Of a DNA stretch of 64,000 nucleotides, positions 34,551 through 42,618 are shown piece by piece. The stretch lies in assembly GCA_018335755.1 (NCBI GenBank), contig JAGXRK010000001.1:1-64000 (forward strand), in the 5' to 3' direction. The first letter of the stretch is position 1. Every line of letters begins with the position of its first letter. The notes beneath the pieces were generated by a model that made no database searches, was not told the origin of the DNA, and worked only from the letters and a program-made list of their open reading frames with translations. Source of the DNA: Ignavibacterium sp. (GTDB lineage Bacteria > Bacteroidota > Ignavibacteria > Ignavibacteriales > Ignavibacteriaceae). Both the position numbers and the translations under genes were made by a program.

Positions 34551-35957
34551 ATGAATTTTATTTTAAAGAAAATATACTATGTCCTGAATATTTTTCGCCT
34601 CGCCTTAAAAGGAGATGAAGCAAATATTCTTGAAGGAAACATAAACCGTGCGATCATTCTGCTTGCCATTCCAATGACTCTTGAAATGGTAATGGAATCA
34701 CTGTTCGCCGTCGTAGATATTTTCTTTGTAAGTAAAATAGGTGTTAATGCAATTGCTGCAGTAGGACTTACAGAATCGCTCTTAACAATAACATACTCAA
34801 TGGGATGGGGACTCGCAATCGGTACCACCGCAATGGTGGCAAGAAGAGTTGGTGAAAAAGATAATGATGGTGCATCAGTATCTGCAGTGCAATCAATCTA
34901 TCTCGCTTTGATCATTTCTATTCCCACTATGATTGCAGGAATATTCTTCGCTGAGGATTTACTCAGGTTAATGGGCGCTTCCGAAGATATTGTTGAAGCA
35001 GGTGCAGGATATACCAAACTTATTTTCGGAAGTAATGTTATTGTAATATTAATATTCCTTATAAACGGAATATTCCGCGGTGCGGGAGATGCGGTACTTG
35101 CAATGAGGGCGTTGTGGATTGCAAACGGTTTTAACATCGTGCTCGACCCAATGCTCATTTTCGGTATCGGTCCGTTTCCCGAACTTGGAATTGAAGGTGC
35201 TGCTCTTGCAACAGTGATCGGCAGAAGTATAGGAGTAGTTTACCAGGTATATCATCTTAACAAGGGAAAAGGATTAATAAAAATTCATAAAGACAACTGG
35301 AAGTTTGAACCCGGTATCGTATGGAAACTGGTTAAACTTTCAGCAGGAGTGACTGCACAATTCATCATCGGATCAGCAAGCTGGATATTTATGATGAGAA
35401 TTGTTTCTACTTTCGGAAGCGTTGCACTTGCGGGGTATACTGTTGCAGTTAGAATTATAATTTTTACATTGCTTCCGGCATGGGGATTCTCAAATGCTGC
35501 GGCTACTATGGTCGGACAAAACTTAGGAGCCTCACAACCTGAACGTGCCGAAAAATCTGTCTGGCGCACCGGACAGTTTAATATGATGTTTATGGGCATC
35601 GTGATGATATTCTTCCTGTTTTTTGCCAACCATATTGCCGGATTTTTTACAGATGATCCTGATGTTATAGCAAATGCATCACTTTGTCTGAATATTTTTG
35701 CGCTCGGCTACCTGTTTTATGCATTCGGAATGGTGCTCGTGCAGTCGTTTAATGGCGCCGGAGATACACGAACACCAACTCTGATGAATCTTTTCATTTT
35801 CTGGATGATCCAGATCCCGCTTGCTTATTTACTTGCAATCAGGTTAGCTGTAGGTGTGGAAGGGGTATACTATGCAATTGTTATAACTGAAACGTTGTTC
35901 AGTGTTGTAGGTTACTTTCTGTTTAAAAAAGGCAGATGGAAAACCGTAAAGGTGTAG
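34551..35957 (+). CDS. MATE family efflux transporter
   Basis: The 468-aa inner-membrane protein has twelve predicted helices in two homologous bundles. MATE hallmarks are ITRAIILLAIPMTLE-like sequence at the N-terminus (INRAIILLAIPMTLEMV), GMGWGLAIGTTAMVARRVGE-type sequence (SMGWGLAIGTTAMVARR), and in the second half GFSNAAATMVGQNLGASQPERAE and QSFNGAGDTRTPT. It exports organic cations or other compounds in exchange for Na+ or H+; substrate unknown. An N-terminal extension of about 30 residues precedes the first helix. No regulator is adjacent. Confidence 0.93.
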   Translation: MNFILKKIYYVLNIFRLALKGDEANILEGNINRAIILLAIPMTLEMVMESLFAVVDIFFVSKIGVNAIAAVGLTESLLTITYSMGWGLAIGTTAMVARRVGEKDNDGASVSAVQSIYLALIISIPTMIAGIFFAEDLLRLMGASEDIVEAGAGYTKLIFGSNVIVILIFLINGIFRGAGDAVLAMRALWIANGFNIVLDPMLIFGIGPFPELGIEGAALATVIGRSIGVVYQVYHLNKGKGLIKIHKDNWKFEPGIVWKLVKLSAGVTAQFIIGSASWIFMMRIVSTFGSVALAGYTVAVRIIIFTLLPAWGFSNAAATMVGQNLGASQPERAEKSVWRTGQFNMMFMGIVMIFFLFFANHIAGFFTDDPDVIANASLCLNIFALGYLFYAFGMVLVQSFNGAGDTRTPTLMNLFIFWMIQIPLAYLLAIRLAVGVEGVYYAIVITETLFSVVGYFLFKKGRWKTVKV

Positions 35958-35985
35958 TAACTTATTAATAATAAGTTATAAGCTA

Positions 35986-38295
35986 TCAGGCATTCATCTT
36001 CATAACTACAAATGTAATGTCATCATGCTGTTTCGTTCCGTCAAGCCATTCATCTGCAGTTTTTTTGAAATGACTGATTATTTCATCTGGAGATTTTTCT
36101 CCCGATTCTTTTAATAGCTGTGGTATAATTTCAAATCCCAGAGACTCCTGTTTGCTGTTAAACAATTCAGGGAAGCCGTCACTCATTAATGCAATAACAT
36201 CTCCCTTATTCAGTCTAATGGAATTTTGAAGATAATTATGATCATTCACACTTCCGAAAGGCAGACCTTTTAGGGAAAGTGACTCAACCTGTTTTGTTTC
36301 TGCACGATATAGAACTGCCGGGGGCATTCCTGCACCGGCGAATTCAAGCACATTATCTTTAAGTCTTAATACTGCAAATGCCATAAACAAATTAGTGAAT
36401 TGCATTTTTCTTATCGCATAATTTGATTTACGCAGAATGTCAGAAATATTCTTTTCACCTGAAAGAAGATTGAATAGACTTTTTGCTGCCGTTACAATTA
36501 TACCTGCCTGCGCTCCATGTCCGGTTGCATCACCGACTGCAATAGTGATAGCTCCATCATCATTTTCATAAAAATCATAATAATCACCGCCTACCTCTGT
36601 TGCTGTTAACATTAAAGCAGAGAATGTAACATTGTTATTGTCGGGCAGTTTCGAAGGCAGCATTGAAAGCTGAAGGTCTCTTGCCGCATCCAGTTCCTTT
36701 TTCTTTTGATCATATTCGGTTTGCATTATTGCTGCTCTGGCTACGGCGGTTTGTGCAAGCAGGTTAGCCCGTTCAATTTCTGTTTCGTGAAGTTGCTTTA
36801 ATGCGTGGTGTGCACTCTGTTTATGCCTGTAACGGTTGTACAACAAAACTAATGTTAAAAGCACAAATAATAATCCTCCCATCAGCAAGGTTCTGTAAAG
36901 AGTATCTATTTCACTTTGCTTCTCTAAAATTTCAATTTGCTGTTTTTGCTCATCGGACTTATATTTTTCCTGCAGTTCAGCAATAACCTGCTGACTTTCT
37001 GAATTAAACATTGAATCGTGCACAACCTTATAATTTTTATATTCATCAAGTGCTTCTTTGTAATAACCGTTGTGCTCATAAATATCAGAAATAACGCTGT
37101 GAGCTTCTCTTATCGAAGATAAACCACCCGTACCCTTTACAATTTCCAAACCTTTTTTAGCGGTTCTTATTGCAAGATCGGATTTCCCTTGTTTATTGTA
37201 CACATCTGCGAGACGTATCATAGAACCGGCAGCACCATTTTTATCACCGATGCTTTCACGAAGCTCCATTGCACGCTGCAGATAGTCTGCTGCTTCATTT
37301 AACAATCCAAGCTTTTCATAAATGGAGCCGATATTATTCAGCGGTATAGATATGGAATACTTACTTCCGGTTTTTTCAAGAATTTCAAGAGCCATCTTAT
37401 AATACTTCAATGCCTCTGTATAATTATCAGTAAGTTCATTTACAGCACCAAGACTATTGTAGGTTGATGAGAGTCCATTCTGATTATTTAACTCTTTCCA
37501 GTATTTCAAAGCCTGGTTATAGTAGTCAAGTGCCTGGTCATACTTAGCTATTTTCTGATATAAAATTCCGATATTATGCAATGATCCTGCTATACCCGAA
37601 ATATCGTTCTGCTTTTTATTCAGCCCGAGCGCCTGCTGATGATAGAACAATGCCTTATCATAATTTCCAAGTATGTCGTTAATAATACCGAGAAAAACAT
37701 ACGTTGAGGTAAGTTCATCGTCATCAGTATAATCTTCAAAAATTGCCAGAGCCCGGGTATGCATTTCAAGAGCGTCATTGAACCGGCTTAACCTCCTGTA
37801 TACAGAACCAAACTCATTCAGTATTCTTATTTTAAAAAGAGTTTCTTTTAAATCATCATTGATCGATTGAGCATTCTGCAAAGCGGTAAGAGCATCTTCA
37901 TATTTATTTTTATTTCTTAAAATTCTTGCATTGAGAAATGATTCGAGCATACGCCCTTTTTTATATTCAGTTTCACTCAATATTTTATTCATCCGGTCTG
38001 TTATAATCCTAGCTGAATCAGATTTGTTCATTAAAGTGTATGTCCAGCCTTTAAGAAATAGCACATCCGTTTCTTTTATTTGATCAGGTTGCTTTTTCAA
38101 CAAAGCGAGTGCTTCATCGCCGTACAGAATTACTTCGCGGACATTATCCCTGCCGATAGCTTTCATAAGTTCCATTAAAATATTAATGCGGGGCTTTCCT
38201 TCTACTTTTTCAAGGCGTGTTTTAAGGCTATCCACATTATTTGCGAATAATATATGCTGTGCTAAAAATAATATAAATAATAAATGTTTCATCAT
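35986..38295 (-). CDS. TPR-sensor SpoIIE/RsbU-type PP2C phosphatase
   Basis: The 769-aa protein has a signal peptide (1-18), then an array of about nine TPRs (residues 40-440; DYYNQALKYWKELNNQNGLSSTYNSLGAV is one unit in two parts). A membrane helix follows (about 467-487; LLMGGLLFVLLTLVLLY), then a coiled coil (about 490-545; HETEIERANLLAQ) and a cytosolic PP2C SpoIIE domain (about 550-768). Metal-site motifs EVGGDYYD, VGDATGHGAQAG, MSDGFPELFN and HDDITFVVMK are intact. Such proteins dephosphorylate anti-anti-sigma factors. No anti-sigma or STAS gene is in view. Confidence 0.9.
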   Translation of the reverse strand: MMKHLLFILFLAQHILFANNVDSLKTRLEKVEGKPRINILMELMKAIGRDNVREVILYGDEALALLKKQPDQIKETDVLFLKGWTYTLMNKSDSARIITDRMNKILSETEYKKGRMLESFLNARILRNKNKYEDALTALQNAQSINDDLKETLFKIRILNEFGSVYRRLSRFNDALEMHTRALAIFEDYTDDDELTSTYVFLGIINDILGNYDKALFYHQQALGLNKKQNDISGIAGSLHNIGILYQKIAKYDQALDYYNQALKYWKELNNQNGLSSTYNSLGAVNELTDNYTEALKYYKMALEILEKTGSKYSISIPLNNIGSIYEKLGLLNEAADYLQRAMELRESIGDKNGAAGSMIRLADVYNKQGKSDLAIRTAKKGLEIVKGTGGLSSIREAHSVISDIYEHNGYYKEALDEYKNYKVVHDSMFNSESQQVIAELQEKYKSDEQKQQIEILEKQSEIDTLYRTLLMGGLLFVLLTLVLLYNRYRHKQSAHHALKQLHETEIERANLLAQTAVARAAIMQTEYDQKKKELDAARDLQLSMLPSKLPDNNNVTFSALMLTATEVGGDYYDFYENDDGAITIAVGDATGHGAQAGIIVTAAKSLFNLLSGEKNISDILRKSNYAIRKMQFTNLFMAFAVLRLKDNVLEFAGAGMPPAVLYRAETKQVESLSLKGLPFGSVNDHNYLQNSIRLNKGDVIALMSDGFPELFNSKQESLGFEIIPQLLKESGEKSPDEIISHFKKTADEWLDGTKQHDDITFVVMKMNA

Positions 38296-38598
38296 TGCCT
38301 TGCTATCATTCCGGACTAAATATTGTTTAAATGTATTGAAGGAGGAAGAAGAGATTAAATCAATAACGGATTGAAAAATAATGCTATTGAACTGATAATC
38401 AAATCAACGTGTGATATACAGAACATAATAAAAGCCTGATGCACATATAATAAAGCGGCTGACGATAATGCCTGTTCCACTCATCATGTCTTTGGAGCTT
38501 TTACAGTGGATATATCGCATTTATATAAATACTATCCTGAATGTGATATGTATGGCTTAGCTTTGTCTTAAATTTTTATTTATAATACCGGAGAGGCA
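38296..38598. other. Divergent intergenic region, 303 bases
   Basis: It lies between the PP2C gene (minus) and the S46 peptidase gene (plus). I see no gene and no repeat here, only AT-rich sequence with one promoter candidate for the peptidase (38558-38565). Confidence 0.6.
38558..38565 (+). promoter_or_regulatory. Candidate -7 element of the S46 peptidase gene
   Basis: TAGCTTTG is an exact TAnnTTTG match 33 bases before the ATG; the -33 box is not recognisable. Confidence 0.4.
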
Positions 38599-40752
38599 AT
38601 GAGAAAAGTATTCTTATACATCTGCATTGTACTGATCAGTACAGTTAATCTTTTTCCACAGGAAGGAATGTGGATGCTTAGTCAGATAGAAAAGCTTGAT
38701 CTGAAAAGCAAAGGAATGAAGCTGGAGGTGAGCGATATATACAGTAAAGATAAACTATCATTGCATAAAGCAATATTAAGACTTGGCGGCGGTACAGCCT
38801 CGTTCGTATCAAAAGACGGGCTGATACTTACGAATCATCACGTAGCTTATACTGCTATTCAGCGTTTATCATCAAAGGAAAGTGATCTAATTACAAACGG
38901 ATTTCTGGCTATGAGCCGGACAGAAGAAATTCACGCTCCGGGATATACAGCAAGTATGTTGCTGGAGATGAAAAATGTCACAAGCGAAATTGATTTTTAT
39001 CTCACCGGTGTGAATGTTCCGGAAGATAGGCAAAGGAAACTTCAGCAAAAAATTAAATTGATTACCGAGGAAGTAAAGAAAGACCAGGCCGATATTAATG
39101 CTGTGGTATCCGAGCTGTTTAGCGGTAAAGAATACTACCTTTTTATCTATAAAGTTTTTAAGGATGTCAGACTAGTATATGCACCGCCGGCAGGAATCGG
39201 ACAGTTTGGCGGTGACATTGATAACTGGATGTGGCCAAGACATACCGGTGATTTCACTTTCCTTCGTGTTTATTGTGCACCCGACGGTTCAGGGAAAGAG
39301 TTCAGCGAGGATAATATTCCGTATAAACCTGAAGTCTGGTTAAAACTTTCTCAATCAGATCTTGATGACGGCGATTTTACTTTTATTCTGGGATTTCCAG
39401 GATTCACCACACGATACAGATCATCAACATCAGTTTCGTGGAATCTTAATGAAAATTATCCTTTTACAATTAAGAATTTTAAAGAGGTAATTGCACTGAT
39501 GGATGATCTTACCAAAGAAGATGACGAGGGTAGGATAAAAGTCGCTTCACTCAGATATGGTTTGTCAAACACTCAGAAAAACTTTGAAGGTAAGGTCGAA
39601 GGAATGATCAAAACGGATTTCCTTAAGAAAAAATATGAGTTTGAAAAGGACTTTATGTCCTGGCTGGATAGGAACCCGGCGATTAAGCAGAAATATGGCA
39701 CAGTCATTAGTGATGAAAAAAAACTTTATGACGACCTGCTTGCCGGTACAAAACAGAAGGATAATGTCCTTGGTTTATTCGGCGGACTATCCGGAACTCC
39801 TTTAAACGTTGCTTTGCAGATTTACAATATTGCTAAAGAATTTGAAAAACCTGAGAGTGAAAGACAGCCGGGAATTGATGATAATATGCTTAACCAGTTT
39901 AAAGGACAAATGCCTTACATATATGCAAATTATTATGAGCCTGTCGATAAGGCACTACTTCTCAGAGCTGTTAAAATGGCAGCGCAGCTTCCGGCAGATC
40001 AAAGTATAAACGGTTTGAAGCATATAACCGATGTTAAGATGATGCCTGAACAAATAATTGAAGAATTCTGGAAGTCATCCAAACTTACTGACAGTGAATA
40101 TGCGGCATCATTGGTTGGCAAATCACTTCAGGAGCTTGAAGCTCATAATGATCCCTTCATAAAACTAGCAGCATCATTATATCCAGAAACTTCGGAATTA
40201 CAAAAAAGAAATGAGCAATTTGGAAATAGCGTTAATTCAATACGGAAAAAGTATATGGATGCATTATATGAGTGGAAAGGCAGCAATATGTATCCGGATG
40301 CAAACGGCACAATGCGGTTTACTTACGGCAATGTCCGCGGATATGCACCTGCTGACGCTGTATGGTATTATCCGTTCACAACCCTTCGCGGAAAAATCCA
40401 GAAGCATAAAAACGAAGATCCTTTTATTGTTCCGGACAAAGTATTCAACCTTTACAACAAACAGAATTTTGGACGATGGGTTGATCCCGAGCTCGAGCAA
40501 GTTCCAATAGCTTTCACACATACGGGTGATATAACAGGCGGCAACAGCGGTAGTCCGGTATTAAATGCAAAAGGAGAAGTTATTGGATTGGCATTTGATG
40601 GAAATTATGAGGCGATGATAAGCGACTGGCAGTTTGATATAAATCTGCAGCGTGTTATTTCTGTTGACATAAGATATGTTTTATTTATAACCGAAAAATT
40701 TGCAAATGCAGGTTATCTTCTTGAAGAAATGGGTGTGAAGGGATCAATTTAG
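38599..40752 (+). CDS. S46 family dipeptidyl-peptidase (DPP7-type)
   Basis: The 717-aa periplasmic serine exopeptidase has a signal peptide (1-20). The chymotrypsin-like halves show the His region LTNHHVAY (His80/His81), the conserved GDIDNWMWPRHTGDFTF block, and the nucleophile Ser650 in TGGNSGSPV. A large helical domain (about 280-580) caps the cleft. Gly668 in LAFDGN lies 18 residues after the serine, the position where Gly marks DPP7 (hydrophobic P1) and Arg marks DPP11 (Asp/Glu P1). The enzyme should release dipeptides from oligopeptides for uptake. Monocistronic, with terminator downstream. Confidence 0.93.
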   Translation: MRKVFLYICIVLISTVNLFPQEGMWMLSQIEKLDLKSKGMKLEVSDIYSKDKLSLHKAILRLGGGTASFVSKDGLILTNHHVAYTAIQRLSSKESDLITNGFLAMSRTEEIHAPGYTASMLLEMKNVTSEIDFYLTGVNVPEDRQRKLQQKIKLITEEVKKDQADINAVVSELFSGKEYYLFIYKVFKDVRLVYAPPAGIGQFGGDIDNWMWPRHTGDFTFLRVYCAPDGSGKEFSEDNIPYKPEVWLKLSQSDLDDGDFTFILGFPGFTTRYRSSTSVSWNLNENYPFTIKNFKEVIALMDDLTKEDDEGRIKVASLRYGLSNTQKNFEGKVEGMIKTDFLKKKYEFEKDFMSWLDRNPAIKQKYGTVISDEKKLYDDLLAGTKQKDNVLGLFGGLSGTPLNVALQIYNIAKEFEKPESERQPGIDDNMLNQFKGQMPYIYANYYEPVDKALLLRAVKMAAQLPADQSINGLKHITDVKMMPEQIIEEFWKSSKLTDSEYAASLVGKSLQELEAHNDPFIKLAASLYPETSELQKRNEQFGNSVNSIRKKYMDALYEWKGSNMYPDANGTMRFTYGNVRGYAPADAVWYYPFTTLRGKIQKHKNEDPFIVPDKVFNLYNKQNFGRWVDPELEQVPIAFTHTGDITGGNSGSPVLNAKGEVIGLAFDGNYEAMISDWQFDINLQRVISVDIRYVLFITEKFANAGYLLEEMGVKGSI

Positions 40753-40774
40753 GCCGCAGTTTATTTTGAATTGA

Positions 40775-40807
40775 TACAAAGGGCTGGTTACCAAACCGCC
40801 CCTTGTA
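40775..40807. terminator. Bidirectional terminator between convergent genes
   Basis: TACAAAGGGC (40775-40784) pairs with GCCCCTTGTA (40798-40807) with one mismatch; GGTT/AACC extends it inward. It lies between the S46 gene and the convergent T9SS gene. T-runs are weak. Confidence 0.5.
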
Positions 40808-40834
40808 TATAATATGTATCTGTATTCTTTAATG

Positions 40835-42598
40835 CTATTTGAGAAATAACATTTTAATTGTTTTGGAATAATTATCTGTTTGAAGCCGGCAGAAGTATAT
40901 TCCGGATGCTAACCCTTGTCCACCGGCCGGCAGGCTAAACTCAAATTCATAAATTCCTGCTGATTTGTATTCATTAACAAGTGTTGCAATTTCATTACCA
41001 AGTACATCAAAGACTTTTAATTGTACGAACTTCATTAATGAAGTTCCTACGAAAGGAATTGTATATCTTATTTTTGTTGAGGGATTAAACGGATTAGGAT
41101 AATTCTGTCCCAAAGAAAAGTGCTGCGGTAAACTTAAATCAACTTCTATCTCATTTGAATAGGTAAATGTTCCATCAAAATCAATTTGTTTTAAACGATA
41201 ATAAAAGTTTAGATTTTGATTTAAAGTGAGATCATCTGTAAATGAATAATGTTGAATTTCTGTTGTAGTGCCTTTACCTTCAATAAAATCTACCTTTTCC
41301 CAAATGAGATTTCTCACTTCGTTAGAAATGACACTGCGCTCGATATCGAATCCCATATTATTTGTTTCTGTGGCAGTTGACCAATTCAACTGTACCACAT
41401 TACCATTTATTGATGCAGAAAAAGAAGTAAGCTCAACAGGAATAATAGTTTCAAGTCTTATCAGCCAAACATCATGAACTCCGGCTCCAAATGATAACGT
41501 ATGACCTGTTATAATAAAACCGCCGTCTGATGTTTCCCTTATTCCATATGCTACATCAGAACTCGAACCGCCATATGTGTTAGACCATTGTTCATTACCG
41601 TTGGCATCAGTTTTAACTGCATATATATCATCACCACCTGCACCAAAAGACAAAGTATATCCGGCAGCGATAAACCCGCCATCCATTGTCTGTTGAACAG
41701 AGTGACCATAATCTCTTCCACTGCCTCCGAATGTTTTCATCCACTGCTGATTGCCGAGATTATCGGTTTTAATAAGCAGCATATCATAAAGTCCAGCTCC
41801 AAAGGAGTCTGTATAACCCGTTAGTATATAGCCGCCATCAGTAGTTTGCTGAATAGAGTAAGCACGATCAACATCTGTTCCGCCGAAGGGTTTATTCCAT
41901 TGTTCATTACCGAGAGAATCTGTTTTAACGATCCAGGCATTACCGAGAAAACCGGGACCGTGCGAAAAAGTCCAGCCTGCAATAATAAATCCGCCATCGG
42001 AGGTATGCTGAATTTCCCAGGCGCCATCGGAACTAAGTCCGCCAAGGTTTTTCTGCCAGACAAAATTTCCGGAGGGATCAGTCTTTACCAGAAAAACATC
42101 TCTTCCGCCATTGCTGAAGGAGGAAGTGACACCAGCAGCAATAAAACCACCGTCATTTGTTTGAAGTACGGAATAAGCCTCATCATCATTTGCTCCGCCG
42201 AAAGTTCTTTCCCATTGCAGGTTACCAACAGAATCAGTTTTAACGAGATAAAAATCTTTCAAGCCGGCGCCGTATGAATTTGTTAATCCTGCAATTATAT
42301 AACCCCCATCAGTGGTTTGCTTAACGCAATGGCCTTCGTCATCATCATTGCCTCCAAACGTATTATTCCACTGTTCATTACCAAACGCATCAGTTTTGAT
42401 AAGCCAGATATTACGGCCGCCTGCTGTTCCAAAGGAGCGGGTGTAGCCAGTGATAATAAAACCGCCGTCTGAGGTTTGTTCAACAGAGTGTCCGATATCA
42501 ATATTGCTTCCACCAAAGGTTTTTGTCCACATTGTAGCAGGTGCCTGTGCAGATAAGCTTATAGTAAAAAAAAATAAGAACAAGAAAATTATTTTCAT
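40835..42598 (-). CDS. T9SS-exported repeat protein (SFG/DGG propeller-like units)
   Basis: The 587-aa protein has a signal peptide (1-18). Seven repeat units of about 47-50 residues follow (20-375), each with WxxTFGG, QQTxDGGFIxxGYTxSFG and VKTDxxGNxxW. An FN3-like module comes next (about 385-495) and then a type A T9SS sorting domain (about 500-587; QNYPNPFNPSTKIRY). Three loops of the last two modules contain short-repeat inserts: ISNEVRNL (41306-41333), a palindrome-encoded insert (41023-41050), and PAGGQG near 40915-40932. Likely a surface or released protein; ligand unknown. Confidence 0.88.
   Translation of the reverse strand: MKIIFLFLFFFTISLSAQAPATMWTKTFGGSNIDIGHSVEQTSDGGFIITGYTRSFGTAGGRNIWLIKTDAFGNEQWNNTFGGNDDDEGHCVKQTTDGGYIIAGLTNSYGAGLKDFYLVKTDSVGNLQWERTFGGANDDEAYSVLQTNDGGFIAAGVTSSFSNGGRDVFLVKTDPSGNFVWQKNLGGLSSDGAWEIQHTSDGGFIIAGWTFSHGPGFLGNAWIVKTDSLGNEQWNKPFGGTDVDRAYSIQQTTDGGYILTGYTDSFGAGLYDMLLIKTDNLGNQQWMKTFGGSGRDYGHSVQQTMDGGFIAAGYTLSFGAGGDDIYAVKTDANGNEQWSNTYGGSSSDVAYGIRETSDGGFIITGHTLSFGAGVHDVWLIRLETIIPVELTSFSASINGNVVQLNWSTATETNNMGFDIERSVISNEVRNLIWEKVDFIEGKGTTTEIQHYSFTDDLTLNQNLNFYYRLKQIDFDGTFTYSNEIEVDLSLPQHFSLGQNYPNPFNPSTKIRYTIPFVGTSLMKFVQLKVFDVLGNEIATLVNEYKSAGIYEFEFSLPAGGQGLASGIYFCRLQTDNYSKTIKMLFLK
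41023..41050. repeat. 28-bp palindrome inside T9SS sorting domain
   Basis: GAACTTCATTAATGAAGTTC at 41027-41046 is a perfect 20-bp palindrome; with flanks it is 28 bp with one mismatched pair. It encodes an insert of about ten residues where sister proteins have four or five between the first two strands of the sorting domain. Confidence 0.8.
41306..41333. repeat. In-gene copy of the 27-bp dispersed repeat
   Basis: Two substitutions separate bases 41307-41333 from the exact unit at 50491-50517. On the coding (minus) strand it reads VISNEVRNL after FDIERS in the FN3-like module. Confidence 0.88.
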
Positions 42599-42618
42599 AG
42601 CATTCTCCTTTAAAAATA

